In this document: one piece after another, positions 43,101 through 58,100 of the stretch
How the letters are laid out: each line of letters begins with the position of its first letter
Position numbering within the stretch: position 1 is the stretch's first letter
From: Pithys albifrons albifrons
Taxonomy: Eukaryota > Chordata > Aves > Passeriformes > Thamnophilidae
Reading direction: 5' to 3'
Assembly (NCBI RefSeq): GCF_047495875.1
Contig: NC_092497.1
Coordinates: 82,037,749-82,101,748 of the forward strand
Length of the DNA: 64,000 bases
Notes under the pieces: generated by a model
Database searches by the model: none
What the model saw: only the letters and a program-made list of their open reading frames with translations
What the model was told of the DNA's origin: nothing
Program-made: the position numbers and the translations under genes

Positions 43101-46100
43101 CACACGTTGTGGAAGTTCTCATCTGCGTTGACAGACATGAAGTCCTGTGTTTGGCTTAGCTATAGATCAGGACAAAGCTATATTTAACAGCAAAGACCTC
43201 AGAGGCGCAGTTGCAGAGTTCATATGCCTCATTCTTCCCAAACGTTTTCACTCCCTGCAGGTATCACTGTCCTTCTTTCCCTGACTGTATTCATGCTGCT
43301 TGTGGCTGAAATCATGCCTGCTACTTCTGACTCAGTCCCACTAATAGGTAAGTTGGCTTTCTCTACTTTGTGCGCAATGTATGACACCTGTCAAGAGCTG
43401 TTCAAAGCCTATTTGAGAATGGACTCCTTTAGTTAATCTAGATTTGCATTCAGCAATGTCAGGACTGAATGTCAGTCTGGACTTCATCATTTGCATGTAT
43501 GAAAAGAATCTACATGAGGAATACAAAAAGGCACTGTAAATATCAGATAAACTGGTGACTGCAAGGATTGAGAGGATGCAGAATAAAGACTGCAGAAAAT
43601 TTATCTTTCTTCTACATTGCCCCACCTCCATGCTGTTATGCAACTCTTCCCTGCCTTCCCCCTTCTCGTTCTCTACTCCCTATCTGAAGAGCAACTCCAG
43701 ATACAACAGTCAAAACCCAAATAACACCTCTCAAGCATTTTTAATATGTGCTGAAAGCTATGGGACAGATCATCATCTTGGGAACATGGGCATTGTTACA
43801 AGCATCGTTGCATCATCTGTTTTTATAGGACCTATCCATTTACCTTGATCTCATGGGGCCTCAGTTTCTCAGCTGTGAACTGGCAGTATCATTGCAGGAT
43901 AGAGAAAATAAATATATTGTCTTTTACAAAATGAAGAAGGATCAACACAGAGACATAAGAGACATTGGTGGTGAAAATTGAGCCATAAGAGACATTGATG
44001 GTGAAAACTGAGGCAAAGTACACACTGTCTTGGCCTTATCACTCTTTACTGACACTAAATAATCCCCTCTATTCAGCAGCCAGCCCATGGGTTTTTTGCT
44101 CAGCTGTTTGTGTAGTGATAGAAGCTCTTTCAGTTGCCCCTGATTACCTTGCCAGTCTCGATTCATGAGCTTTAACATTCCATTACAGCAAATGTCATGT
44201 CCAGACAATGCTTCCAAATCTTTCTTTTGTGGTCTGTCCCTGATTCCCACAACTCCCTCCTTTCTGCACTGAAGCCATACTATGAGTTCTCAGCTTAGCC
44301 ACACTTATCTCCTGGTGTGCTCACTTATTTCCTCCAGTTGAACACTGTTGTACTTCAAGCCCTTGCAGTTTTCCTGTGCTTCTTTATCTTTAGCAGAATC
44401 TTCTAGTGAGATCCCAAGAACTAATTTCCCCCCAAAAATGAGAGGTCTGTTCACCTGAAGTCCAAGGTCTATACTCTGCTGTTCTCATTCCTCACTTGCT
44501 TCATGGTCTTGAACTCCTCTATTTCACAGTAACTCCATCCTAGCTTTCTACTGATTATCATGTTCCCAAACAGTTCTTCTTTATTAGCGAAATGCAGAAC
44601 CAACTGTGCACCACTTTGGCCTGTCCTGTACTTATATCAAGAAATTATTTCTGACATCTGTTAGAAATCCTCCTGATTGCTTCCGTTACACTTACATACA
44701 GATATATATATATATACACATACACATATACATACACACATATATGTGTAAAATATGTATAATATAGACAATACGTATATACACACATATACACACAAAT
44801 ACTCATACATATAATATAATAAATATGATATAATAAATATAATATAATAAATACAATATATAATATAATATAATATAATATAAATAATATAAATAATATA
44901 ATATGATTAATATAATAGAATATAATGTGTTGCCTTTTCAGCAGTCAGCAGAGAAGACCAAGCCCTGGTGACAGTGAGGATCTGTGATACCTAAGTTTCT
45001 CTGAGCTGTTTTAAGAAGTCCTCATCCCCATGTGTGTATGGTCTCTAATGCCCTCCCACCACATCATCACTCCTGTTTGCCTGTTCACTGACCCTGACCC
45101 ACAAGCTCTTCAGCAGCTCTTGTCCATCCCAAAGAGGAGCCCCTCACATCCAAGTGGCTCCTTCATATTAGCAGGCAGCCTGCATTATCTTCACTGTCTG
45201 TTCCCCCTGAAGAGCTTGCACATATGCATCAGAGCATTCTGGTAGTGAGTAATGTCTCTCCACAACTCAACTTTCCAGCCACTTTATTTTTTCATGACTA
45301 TGTGTAGAGTTCCAGTTGGTCCTGCATATTTCCTAGACTTCATGCATTTTCTCACTCTGGAGGTGACATCCTCCACTTTGTTTCACCATTCTTGAGGTCT
45401 TTCTTGCTCTGGCCACCCAACACCATTTTCTTGCCATCCTTGTCTGTTGTTTCTGCATTTATATTTGGGTTGTTGTCTCCCTTCCATACTCCTAGTTTAA
45501 AACCCTGCTCCTAACTCCTTGCCCTTCTCCAAATAGGCAAGGAGACTGCTCAACCGTTTGGCTTCTGCACCCAAACAGCCATTGTTCAGCAAGTGTTCAA
45601 AGTTGGGCTATGTGGTTTAGCATGATCTCAAGTTCTGAAAACTTTATGCTTTCTCTAACAGGGGGACATAACATAATCTCCTTGCCCAGTAGCATGTCTG
45701 TTCCCATCATTCTCCAGCACATCCTTCCTTTTGGGGAAACTAGATATTTTCAAAGCTGTTTTCAACAGCATGCCTTTATGTGAAGCAATGCACCACAATA
45801 TTTTGAAAATTGAATCCTGCCCTTTTGTGGAGATGCCAAAGAAAGGAAGAAGGCTGAACCACAGAAAGATGCCTCTGTTTCTGTTTAAAGCATTAACCAC
45901 CCATAGCACAGCAAACAGCTCCACCATTTAAATCAAAAGCATTAAAGTCAGTCCTATGACATCTACAAACAGAAAAGTTTGGCCAGGATCCAACACAAGT
46001 CAACTTTATGAATAAGGCTTCTTTCTACAGGATCCTGGAAGTCCCTCCTGTCACTTAAAACCTCTGGAATGTAGCTCTTAAAAGGCTTTCAGACCATGGC

Positions 46101-49100
46101 TATAAAGCAGCAGCTGTGTCCTAACGTAGCTTAATTGTGCCTTACAAGAAGGCACTTATGATTTTATTCACTTTCAGTTTTTCACTTTAAAATTACTTTT
46201 AATGATAGCCTATGTAAATAGGCAGCTGAAGTTCATTACTTGAGGAAAGTATACACAGAAATACAGAGAACTCTGGATGTGCTACACACATAGATTGCTG
46301 GCCTGAGTGCAAAATCATAAAGCCTGCGTGATACAGGTCAGGTATACGACAATTGTTTTTTCTGTTTCTAAAACCCTGTATACTTATGCACAAACTTGTC
46401 ATGTACTATAAATGCCAGTAATTTCATGGAGATTTCATGCATCTTTCTGTACCTACGACTGCACTCAGTCCAGTGCAGTATGTAAGAAAGGATATTCATA
46501 TTCCACTGTGTTGATTTCCTGGTTCAGTGACCAAATCAAAGTTAAACAAATACTGTTACAAACAAATACTGTTATTGTTATTAGAGATTTTGTACAAACT
46601 CAGACCCTGACCTTTGAAACTAAAGGCTTAGATAATTCGTCTGACAACTACATTTGAGACATTTGGATCCAAACTGTAAGGACTATTTTCCTTCTGTAAA
46701 GACAATGTGATCCATGTTAGATGAATGGTTGAACTCGATATTAGAGGTATTTTCAGATCTAAATGATTCTATGGTTCTATGTAAATAGCTGTGGGTAATC
46801 AGTTCTGGGTTTGGTAATGGTTATATGACCATCTCTGAAGAGAGGATTAGTTCCTTCCTTAGGCAATAGACATATGCCTGCATTCCTTTAAAGTCTTCAT
46901 CTCCCTGCTCTGTTTCATTAAACTCTGTTTTCCATTCAAAAGGAATCTTGTAATTAAGACTAGGAAATGATGTATTGGAAGTCACTAAGGAAAAATTTCC
47001 CTAAGTCAATAGAAATTCTTAACCATAACTTTTGCCCTTCGTAACTATCCTTTGATTGGAGCCTCCTTAAGATTACACAGTTGATGGTCATGTGGTCTTA
47101 CATCCAGTGGCACAAAATGAAGCAGTGACCAGAATCATATTTATTTTACACTGCTGTAGGAATATCTTCAAAAATGTGTCAGGATAAACTGCTCGTTTGA
47201 GCTCATAGACTTAAAAAAATGAATCTCCTAATGTAAAAATAAAATTAAAAGAAACAACCAAAACCCAAACCAACCAGCTTTTCAGAAAGACAGAACAATC
47301 CATGGCCCATGGTCAAAGCAGATATGGCCAAAGCTATTGGTCTAGCAAACTGGTATCAACCCAGTAGGAGCCTAATCAGCATATCTTCTTTCTTCATGAT
47401 TGCAATATCACTCCAGAGCGGGAAAACCTCTTGGGGCCACTGAAAAGTTTTTAGTTGTCTGTACTTCGCCATGCTGCTGTGATCCTGTCTTCTTCTAGCA
47501 CCAGGTGTTTTGTTTTTAAGAAAACACCAATCTCCAGCCATAGTAAGCCCCAGGTTCACCTCTTGTTCCATTCTGCACTGAGACACAGACTGTGGGGAAC
47601 CTCCTTCACCAACCTACCTCCATCTTTCTTTCACCACTGGTTTACTGTGCTGCAGTCCCACCACTGGAGGAACAGAGTGACACCGTGCAAAGAAAGACCC
47701 TTGAATGCTTGTTTTGAAAACCCCACCCAGCTCTTTACACTTGTATTGGTCCAAAACTCTGCAGGCTTTTTGTTCAGGTCCCTGCAGACTTTGAGTTCAG
47801 GCTCTTGAAAGCACAGAAAGTACAGTCACTCAGAGAAACAGCCAGGACCACCCACAGCAGAACTCTTGGGCTTGAGACTGAAGCTGCAATAAGTTCCGAG
47901 CTGGTTGCTCTTCATCCATTCTAGCCAGGGCTCTGAGGAGGTGTTATTTTCAAAGTAATTTGTCAAAGCTGTTAAGGCATATTTCTGCTCAAAAGTCAAA
48001 TCTTGAAATTAAATGTTAGTCCTCTCAGGTGAGTCAGATTATTCATTTCTTCCATAAACACTTTTTTCATCTGGCAATTCAAGATATCCCTTTGCACAGA
48101 TGTGGTTAATATTTTCCCACTGTTTTTCATGCCAAAATAACTTCAAAGTGCTACAAATCCTTATTTGCTACCAGCTCTCTCCAAAATAAGACCACTGGTT
48201 TTGGATCAAGAATCTGAATTTTTTTTTTAAAAGGAGGTTATGGGAGAAAGAAAGTGTGGAACACCTGGAAGTTGGTCTGTGGACAGTGTTTCAAAGGGCT
48301 CATGAATAAGAGGAACTGTCATTTTCTATGAGTAACATCCACACAATGCTTGATATTTTGGCTGGACATATCAAATAATGCACAATGAACATAAAGTTAT
48401 CTTCGTCTTCAGTTAATGAAACTGCATTTCCCTCTGTCTTATTCCCTCTGTCTTATTTAGCTACTTTAAAATATACAACACTTACTTATGGCTTAGGGCT
48501 TTGTTATGATGACATTTTCAGCTTTGTCCCCCTCCTTGCCATTCCTCATCATGTCTTCATTATTTCAATAAGCTTGAAGGTTTTACACTGTGAGTAAGTG
48601 AGTTTGCAGCAGATGCTTGGAGTGATTTCTTGCATTTGGTTGTACAGCAAATGAGACTGCAAATTACTGAAACAGGAAACAATGGGGTGCTTTGCCATCT
48701 CCAGGGGTCACAGATTGTTTTAAGTTACAAACATAAGGCATTAGTGCTTCTAACTAGAGAGAGAAAATTAGATTAAACTCCTGTTACATTTTCTGTCATC
48801 TTCCTGCATATTCTCATCAGATGCCATTTCACTTTACTCTGTCTCTTTTTGAGTTTTTGAACTGCTTTTCCCCCATCCCTTTCACGGTTCTGCCTGGTAC
48901 CTTGCTAGTGCCAGGGACCTGCTCAGTCTCTTCCATGAAACAGAAATTTTCACTCACAACAGCTCTTACAGTTTCATGCCTCATGATCAGTGGTACCTTT
49001 CCCAAAGCCAAGAATCTTGGATGCCTTTTTACTTACGGAAAACCTCCCAACAAACAAACAAAACAAAACAAACACAAAAAACAGGTTTACTTTTCATATA

Positions 49101-52100
49101 CCCAGTTCTATTCTTCAAAAGCATGTGGGAGAAGAGTTTGCAAACACTGTGAAAACACTGCCTGTATTTCCTCTACAAACATGATAATCCGCTGGTAGAC
49201 ACAGTCTAGTCCTGAAATCCCTCTCTTTTAAGACATTTCATGTTTCTGAGGGACCATCTGGAATGAGATGATGCTCTTCACTTTCTACTGTCAATGGGAG
49301 CTAATGGAGCACAAGGTGTGTGTCACAATGAATCTTGACAATGGAGGAAATAGTTTTCCTGCCTATGTCTTCCTTCAGTGGATATTTACTGTCTGTGTAC
49401 AACAATAACACTCCAAGAGAATTTCTCCTCTGTTTTGATTTTCTTGGTCTCTGGGTAACTCTACCATTGTAGACTGTCAAAGCATCTGCCCAGCACGAGG
49501 CCTGGTCCCTGCGACAGGAGAAAAGAAGAAGAGTGGTTGGAAGCACCTCTGCTGGTGTCTGGGGTTTTTGGTATCCTGCACAGGCTTCCATTCACTAACC
49601 TGGACCATTTACAGAAGGAAGACCAAAGAATATCTCATTCTGAAGTCACAAGAAGCACAAAGCACTCAGCCCTGAATTACTGAAATTACCTGATGTAGAG
49701 CAGCTCTTAACCAGTCTATGATTTCACATGGCAAAACCTGACATTTCCTGCAAAAGCAGAATATAAACAGGAAAACCAGTGGGAGGTATCCAACTTGATC
49801 AATGTGGATAACTGAACACAACACTTCTACATCACAGGAACAAGTCTGTAACTGGTTGCAATGGAGATGCTCTGCCTTTCCTGTGATTGACTATGTTAAC
49901 AAATCTGAATGTGGTAACTGCTTTCTCAGTTAGTGTTCAATGATAAAATCAACAAGGCAAAACATCCATCTGTAATAATCTTGTTCCTCTTTGGAATTCT
50001 GTTTTGTTTACCTTGTTGCTAAACAGGTCTTGAAGTTAATTCAGTTCCATTTCAGTAGTGTGTATTCAAAAACATCTCTCAAATAATACTAAGGTGCTTC
50101 TCTAACATGAGATAATAGCATAAAACATCCAAAAATGACACTGAATATCCTTCAAGTTATAAATTGCTAGTAATTTCTATCCTTTGATATAGGTGACATC
50201 AGAGTATGCTTGCAAGAACAAATAGTCATTCTCACTGTCTTTTTAGAAGACCTTCTGGCTGTCTATGCTTTTATTAAATCTGTATTTCCTATGACAAGAG
50301 TGTCTGATCATCCTCTGATAGTGCAGATGTTAAACAGCTGTCCAGATAGTTATGTTACATCAGTACTCCTTTGGCAAAGTAAGGGAAGAAAATCAATCAT
50401 AGAAGAGCAAATGTTTCATGCTGCTTTAAGGAGATGAACTGAGCTTTTCAGTTCACACACAACTGCTGAAGAAAGCATCACACAGGTTTTAAGACATATG
50501 AAGAGCGCTTGGAAGTCACCAGTACAGACCTCAGTATCCCTAAGGAATGTTGCTGTGTAAGTCAGGGATATTGAGGTGCTTCAAAAGAAGGTTTTCTGGT
50601 CCATTTTTCTGGCCCATGGCAGCAGTCCAGGGCAGAGTGCAAATCATCCACTTCCCCTTCAAAACAGGTCAGTCATTTCCCAGCTGTGCCTCAGAGCAGC
50701 CGATTTAACTGCAACCAGGTCCCTGGTCTTTCAAAGGCACCCTGGTCCAGGATGGCTGTTCCTGACACTTCCCACAGTTAAGTAATTTTTAATTTAATGA
50801 GAGTTTCTGAGCATTTCCTTCCTGCAGTTAAAGTGAAAGGGACTGAGCTTCTTTATAAAATCTGATTTGGGTTTATACCTGCCAACAGACACACCTGGAG
50901 ATAGGATTTTGTGGAACCCACAGCTTCAAAGCCCCAAGTGGATAAGTGCTGTAGGATTTAGGATGGACCCTAAAATACTGTCAAAAAAAGTCTGGTGACT
51001 GGGCCAGATCTGCTGCTTGGGAGATCTAAGCACAGTTCTTACTCCGCTACTTGTCTTCTCTTTCCATATCTAGCAGGAGAGAATCCTGTACTCAGTAACA
51101 TCAATGGAGACCTAGAAAGAAAATTCACTAACTCATGGCAGTGTGGGGCCAGGGTAGAGTGAGTAAAAACTACAGTCCTGTGAGTCCAAGGGAAGCGTTA
51201 TCCATGAACATTGTAGCTTCATCCTTTCAGCAGCAAGGCTTCTTTGCTCACAGGGCTGCTGGAGATGGTCGAATCATGGTCATATCAGAGGGGATGCTAG
51301 ACATGAACAGGGACAGCTGCCCTAGTAGCACCAACTGATAGGTTTGGCCTTGATGGTGTGAGGGCTAGTGACTGCCAGGAACAGAGATGCCAAGCCAAAA
51401 GACTGGAGGAAGATTAAGCCATGGTTTTAGGGAGGTGCATGGAGGAGAACACAGGAGTCTTCCTCACCAGTTCTCCTCACTGCTGCAGAAGACCATGTTT
51501 TTCTGCTGCCAGGAAAGTGAGGATGTAGGATTAAACCCTGGAAGGAAAGATCAGTAGGTATGGATACTATTTCAGAGCCAGGAACATTTTGCCTGATGGA
51601 TATACTCAGTCCTGGGGCCTTTCCTTCTCTTACAGGGGAACTGCCATTGAGTTCAGACCCAGGGTCTTGACTATCCCTACCTAGTTGTAGACTCTAAGTA
51701 CAGTCATGTTTTCAGTCAAAGAGACCCATGTGCACATGATCCAGCAACTCCTTCATGACTAAAGGGTATTATGTCTACCTTCTCTTATCTCAGGAAGAAG
51801 GCAACAGCCATCATAATTTCTCCAGTTAGAGATGTGAAAGACTAACAGCTGTGTCAGTCATGGCTACTTTCTTCCCCCCCTTTCTGTGTTGGTTCTTCAG
51901 GACTGGAAAAATCCAGCTTAGATTAAGTCTGAGCACTTCTAGGACTTTGCAATTTTCTCTCTCTGAAATAAATACAGCACCTGCACCTACCTGGGGGCTG
52001 TAAATCTATCTGCCAGATTTCACAGATATCTTGTGACATTTGATTTTCTAACATATGGGTCTGAAGTACCATGCCCTGTGTCCTTCATCCTTACTCTTCA

Positions 52101-55100
52101 ACTGAAAACGTGACTGTACCTTGAATAGAAGCACCTTGCCCCACCCCCTCAAAACCAGATGATGCACACCCAGAGTCTGCCTTGCTTACCACTGGACAAA
52201 AACACAGAACATCTTTGTTTATGGGCCCACAGTTTCCCTGTACTTCCCACCATATTCCTGAATGAACTATTTGCCGTTTACTAGCAGGGCTACATAGCAG
52301 ATCCCTGAATTCTCTTCCTAGGTCTACAGATTAAAAGAAAACTGGGAGTGTCAATTCCTTTGCTAAGCATTGGCTGGGATCCTGAGTCAGATAATATCAG
52401 GTTGTTTCCAAGCTAAATCAGGGGATTAATTTTTCAAGGATATGAGGAAAGTCTTAGCCAAAGACCTTCAGGCCTTTGAAGTCTGGTGGCATCAAAATGC
52501 ATAGTGTTTAAGGAAATTATTTAGTGACTCACAGAAGTAATTAAATGAACAATATCAACACTGCTGTATTTCCGTTACATGGGGCATGTAACAACTTCCC
52601 TGAAACCTGAGTTCCTGGTTTGCTCTGCTTCTGACTTCTTGTTGACTTTCTACTCTCATGAAGTAAGTGTAACAGAGACCTTTAAATTTACCTCATCCTT
52701 AGGAGTATCCTTCTACTCTAGATACGTAATTCATATTGCCATGGAATGACATATCTGTCTCTTGAAGTAGTTGCACCATCGGTTTCAGAAAGGTCTGAGA
52801 AGCTCATTATTGAGAATAAGCTTTTTCCTGATGAAGAAGTGGGATTTCTTTTTAAGAAACACAGAGCAAAACTTGCCTTACAGCTTGTATTGAATTTTTG
52901 CCTTGTCCTTCAAGCTGCAGGAGGGAGGACTGGGAATGGGAAGAGGCTGCAGTCTGAGGCAGTGTGACATTCTCTCTCACAATATACCATCATGTCAGCC
53001 AACAGTATTGTTCCTTGGTATTTTGCCACTGAAACCTTCAAATGTCATTAGCCCTGTGGTAATTCTGCTTTACATTTCAGTGCATCAACCTCACTCCTGA
53101 CATGATGAAGCTGTGCTGTCACTTAGAAGATACAGCCTCAAGTCTCAGTTCTGGCATTAAAGATCTAGATTTCTTTCCTGCACAGCAGCACAGCAGATTT
53201 AAATTTAGCACTCAAGAGAGTGTAGTGTGCCTTCATAGGAACCACAAGAAGTGGTCTTGAGGGCTAAGAAGAGTAATGAGAAATATGCCTAACCACTTAT
53301 GAGCAGTAGTGGGACAAAGGTGGGAACTGGTAACAATTTCTGAAGGAATCCAGTGCCACCACAAGGACAGCATCTCCCTCCAGCACCTCTGATTGGACTG
53401 TGGGGGCCTAGGTCTGGGGATGCTGGTGTTCAGTAGGTGCTGTCAGCCCAAATACTCTCTGCCCTGGCAGCAGGCACAGAGCTGTCCTTGTCATGAGGCC
53501 CTATACTTCTCTCCAGGAGAAAAAATTAGTAGTTTTTGCTTTCCACTAGTTCTAGCCCTTCCCTTACTGGAGAGGAGGGAGCTGAGCACATACACTGAAA
53601 ACCTCTAAGGCCTCAAAAGCTTCAGTGTAGCAGATCAGAGAAGAGCATGTTTGGATATGGTGCAATGCTTCTCAAATGCAGATCTCAAGACATGGTCTAG
53701 GATTTTTCCATCCTTAACCAAATCATCCTTTTACTTGCAGCTCAGTATTTTGCTAGCATCATGGTCATCGTTGGTCTGTCTGTGGTGGTAACAGTACTGG
53801 TTCTGCAGTTTCATCATCATGACCCACAAGCAGGAAAGATGCCCAAATGGGTAAGCAGTTTTGGTGGTAAACATTCAACAGGTTACTACTGAAAGAAAAC
53901 AAAATAATCTAAAAGCTATAGTAAATTTGTTACAGATGAGGGACAGAAGTTGTTCTTCATTAATATGAACAGTAAGCTACAGACACTACATTGGATACTG
54001 AAGTTTGCTAATGGAGGTAAAGAACAAGCATACTAAACTTGCTTTTCCATTAAAAATATGTCTCTTGTTTGGGTTTTCTGTTTACAATTACAAGGGGGTG
54101 ATTGAATCATGACAAAATGATCTCACTCAGCACTCACTTTGCAAGTGCTGATTCTGTGAACAATATCTTTGATTTCTAATCCAGCAGACACCAGTACCAA
54201 CAAAGTGACATTTCAAAGCCCTAAACAAATTCTAGTATCTACTGGGCAGTTTGCTGCCATCTGATCCATTCTCAGTGCATTATCATGTGGACCTTCCTTT
54301 CCCTACAGACAGCAGCAGATTTTGTTAGCCCGGTGAGTTTTGGCACCAGTACCAGCTGGCTTTCAAAAGGCATGTTTCCTTTAGATTTTCAAGTTTTAAA
54401 AAGATTATAGATTTTTTTCCTCTCTCCTTTTCCTAATGGACTTTAGAATATGCAAGGTGCACTTTATATTTACAAAATGAAAAAGAATGAAAGCACAAAT
54501 GGATACAAACAGTCACAGTCAACTGACTACCACGGTAGTTTCACAGAAGTCTGGTTGTACAGCATCCTCTGGTATCTCAGTCACCACATTTGTCATCCTA
54601 GACAATTATCTTGGTGATTAAGTGAATATCACATGGTTACTGATGTCAGACCAAGTACGGAACAGCTTTCTAATTTAGCCTCTCTTAAAATAAACTGCAG
54701 TTTCAATGAACCGTTAAGTTTACTCACATTTATTTATCAAAGTGCTGTATAAATTAAAGTCCTCTTATTTTCAAGACATCACAGCATGTGAATTCTGGAA
54801 GAACTTGCAAGTAAACAAAACCTGAGGGCACCACTCTGGGGAAACATACTTCAGATTTCTACATGGACAGGGTATGCAGTAGCTTAACAGCCCCCACAGA
54901 CAATTTTATTGTTTTTTCTGCTCGTGGAAGAGCATAGACACAATGGCTCATGAGTCTCAGAGGTCCTGCAAGTTAGCCCTTAATCTCTACCAGTCTCTTG
55001 ATTTCCTGGCTGGAAACACAGTGTGAGACAAATTCTCAGTCTGGCCTGACAGCTGAACTGGCATACATTACAAAACATGCCATCACGAAACAAAGACTGC

Positions 55101-58100
55101 GGAAAGTGTTACTGGGTAGGGCAGATGATAGACTGTAAAAGCTGAAGACCAGACAATTTTACAGGGCTCAGGGATCTCAAGTGCAAAAGGGTGAATTCCA
55201 AGAGGATAAGGAAGCGGCTGACCCTACAAAAGTCTTTGTCCTCTGCAAGACATGAGCAAGGCTCAGTCATTAGGATTCATGGCAAAATCTTTTTTTTTTA
55301 AGTTTCACCTGGCTACCTAAGACAGGTGTTTCTTACAGAGACACTGTGAAAGACTTTTGCTCAGTAAAATACAGGAATCTAAGATAGCTAACTTCAGAAA
55401 GAAGGAAATCTTTTACATAAAATTTGTTTTCTGCATTTCCAGTACCAGGAGCTATCCCCACCATCTACTTACTCCCCACATTGTCCTCCTCCTGGCAGAG
55501 CCAGACATTAGTTTATAGCAAAACTCTAACCCTGATTAATTGGATATTGTTACTGGATATTGATTAACTGGATATTGTTACAGGATTGTTCTCACCTCCT
55601 GCTTAAATAGATTTAGCTGCAGTAAGTTGCAGGGGAAGGCACTTGATCTTTGTGCTGGTGTGGGAGCAGCTGCAGATCCAGAAGATTTGCCGAAGCACTT
55701 TCTTTTTATTTACAGTTGAGCAGCTCCTTTTCCCTGCCCGTCTTTCAAGGTCTCTGTGCTTGGCCTTTACACCAAAAGAGGGAGGAGAGTCCCTGTTAGC
55801 ATTTAGCTTCTCTGTAGATGTTTACTTCTTCCCTTATTCCACTGCTGGGTATTGTGCCTTCCTTTCTATTAATCTTTGATGACTTACTAAAGCTAGCTTT
55901 TTCCAAGAGAGGAGTTTAAATCCAAGATGTTTTGTCAGGACATTTGTTGGCTACTCAGTTGAGAAGTGAGAACTGCTGGCTGATTGACACTTTTGACAAT
56001 ATCTGCTGAGATACTGTGGAAAATAGCACTCAGGAAGGCCCAGCTAAAAACCTGTTTGGGAGTGGATAACATCAGGCATGGGCTACAGCTCAACTGACCT
56101 TTCTCTACGGACAGTCAAGACTGTTGTGTAGGAAAGAGATATGGAGAGACCAAGCACTGAGAGAAGAAAGGGGCCTGTGGGAAAAGGCAAGAACACACTG
56201 TCTCTTTGCTGCGCCTAAGTCAGGTTTGTAAAGTTTCAGGGTTTTCTTTTGATACACTTCAGACCTGGACGTGCACAGGCTTGTTCAAGTGCTGATGCCC
56301 CTTATCACTGGTGGGAGACTCTCTCCTCTGGACTAGGCCAGGCAGGTGGCTGTGATGGGAACCAGCCATACAGCTGTATTGTGGTTAGGGGAGGGCCATA
56401 GTGGAAAGGCTCACAGCTGCTTCTTCCCTTACTCAGTCGCTCACTACTGACTTCTGAAAGCAGCCCTAACTGTGTCCTTCCTTCACAGAAACCCAGATAT
56501 GACAATGCAGGTGAGAGTATAGATTTGTATCATCATACCCAGTCTGACTTCCAGCAATCTGTATCCTGCAGTTGTCTGCTCAGTTAATTGGTATGACAAG
56601 AACAGGTTGATGTCTTAATGTCTGTGTTGTCAAGGAAATAGAGCATTTGAAAATTCAAGCCTATTAAAAGCTGTGGTGCTGTCTTCTGAGTATTTATTTT
56701 CCTGTAGGAAAAGGATTTGACTGTAGTTAAAAATGTAATTTCCCTAAGGAGTAAAAACTATCTCAGAAGTAAAAGCAGTATTTCTGTATAAGAGCCATTT
56801 TTCAACTCACATCTCCTTCTACAGCTAAGGCAGACATATTAACATTTTTTAATAAGAAAGTTGTCTGACTTAGTATTTTGGAATTTCACAGTACTGGAGA
56901 ATTAATTTTTCTCTTCCCTTTGCCGCTGGCACCGGTAACATATTGCTAGCAATAAAGACCTTTATCTTTTTCCATGCTGTCTCATTTTGTGTCCATGAGC
57001 AGTCAGAGTACATTGTAATTAAATAAGTTCAATTAAATGCAGGATCAGGTTTTTTAGGCTGCAACACTATAGATTTCTATTTGTCTGTGGTGACTATGGA
57101 GGAAATAATAAAATATTTAAAGACTCCAATAAAGCAAAATAATATGAATAACAGGAAAATAGTCTTTCAGGACTGTTGTAGTTTAAACCCAGCCAGCAAC
57201 TAAGTACCATGCAGCTACTTGCTCACACCCCACCTCCCCTATCTGGTTGGGAGGAGAATCAGAAAAAACCAGCATTTTGCGTGTTAAGTTTAATAATTAA
57301 AGCAGAATAAAACATAATAATAACTCTAATATTAATTGTAGCAATTACTAACAACAATAAAAACATAATAACAACAAAACATAATAACAACAACAAAAAT
57401 ATAATAACAACAACAAGGAAACGAAGAGAGAGAGAGGAATAAAAGGCAACAGAAACAAGTGATGTACAATACGATTATTCAGTACCTGCTGACTTATGCC
57501 TAGCCTCAATCTGAGCAAATATCGACAGCTCCCAACTCCCCACAGTTCATATCCCTTTCCATATCCCTTTGGCTAGTTAAGGTCACCAGTCCTGGCCATG
57601 GTCCCTCATGGCATCATGTATTACCTGCTCACTGGCAAAGTACAGGAAACTGAGAAGTCCTTGACTCAGAGTAAGCGCTACTTACCAACAACTAAAACAT
57701 CAGTGTGTTATCAACATTATTCTCATACTGAATACAAAACACAGCACGGTACCAGCTACTAGGGAGAAAATGAACTCTATTCTGGCCACAACCAGGATAA
57801 TGATGAAGAATAAAAGATTCATTAATGGAAGAGATGCAGATGGCTCAGAGAAAATGGCAGAGGGCTGTGACCCAGAACAGCTCACACTGCAGAACTGAAA
57901 AATTGTGTAACTGCCTTCCACTGGTCCTTGGTTTTGGCTTTTACTATTATTATTACAGCCATCTGAAACTGCACTTGTCATTACAGCAGCAACTCAAAGC
58001 GCTAGCTGTAATTTTCCCATTCCTGTGTCTGTACTGTGCAAACATTGCGGTCAACTCATCCTGCATCTAAAACACTTTTGGAGACAAATTGTTGTCCTAA

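Larger units (their letters stand above)
43348..53740 (+). other. Intron 8 (10,393 bp)
   Basis: GTAAGT donor and CTTGCAG acceptor. Besides the CR1 pieces and AT-rich tract listed, it has a CAAA-rich stretch at about 49050-49084. The remaining roughly 7 kb (46800-53740) shows no recognised exon or element. Confidence 0.75.
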
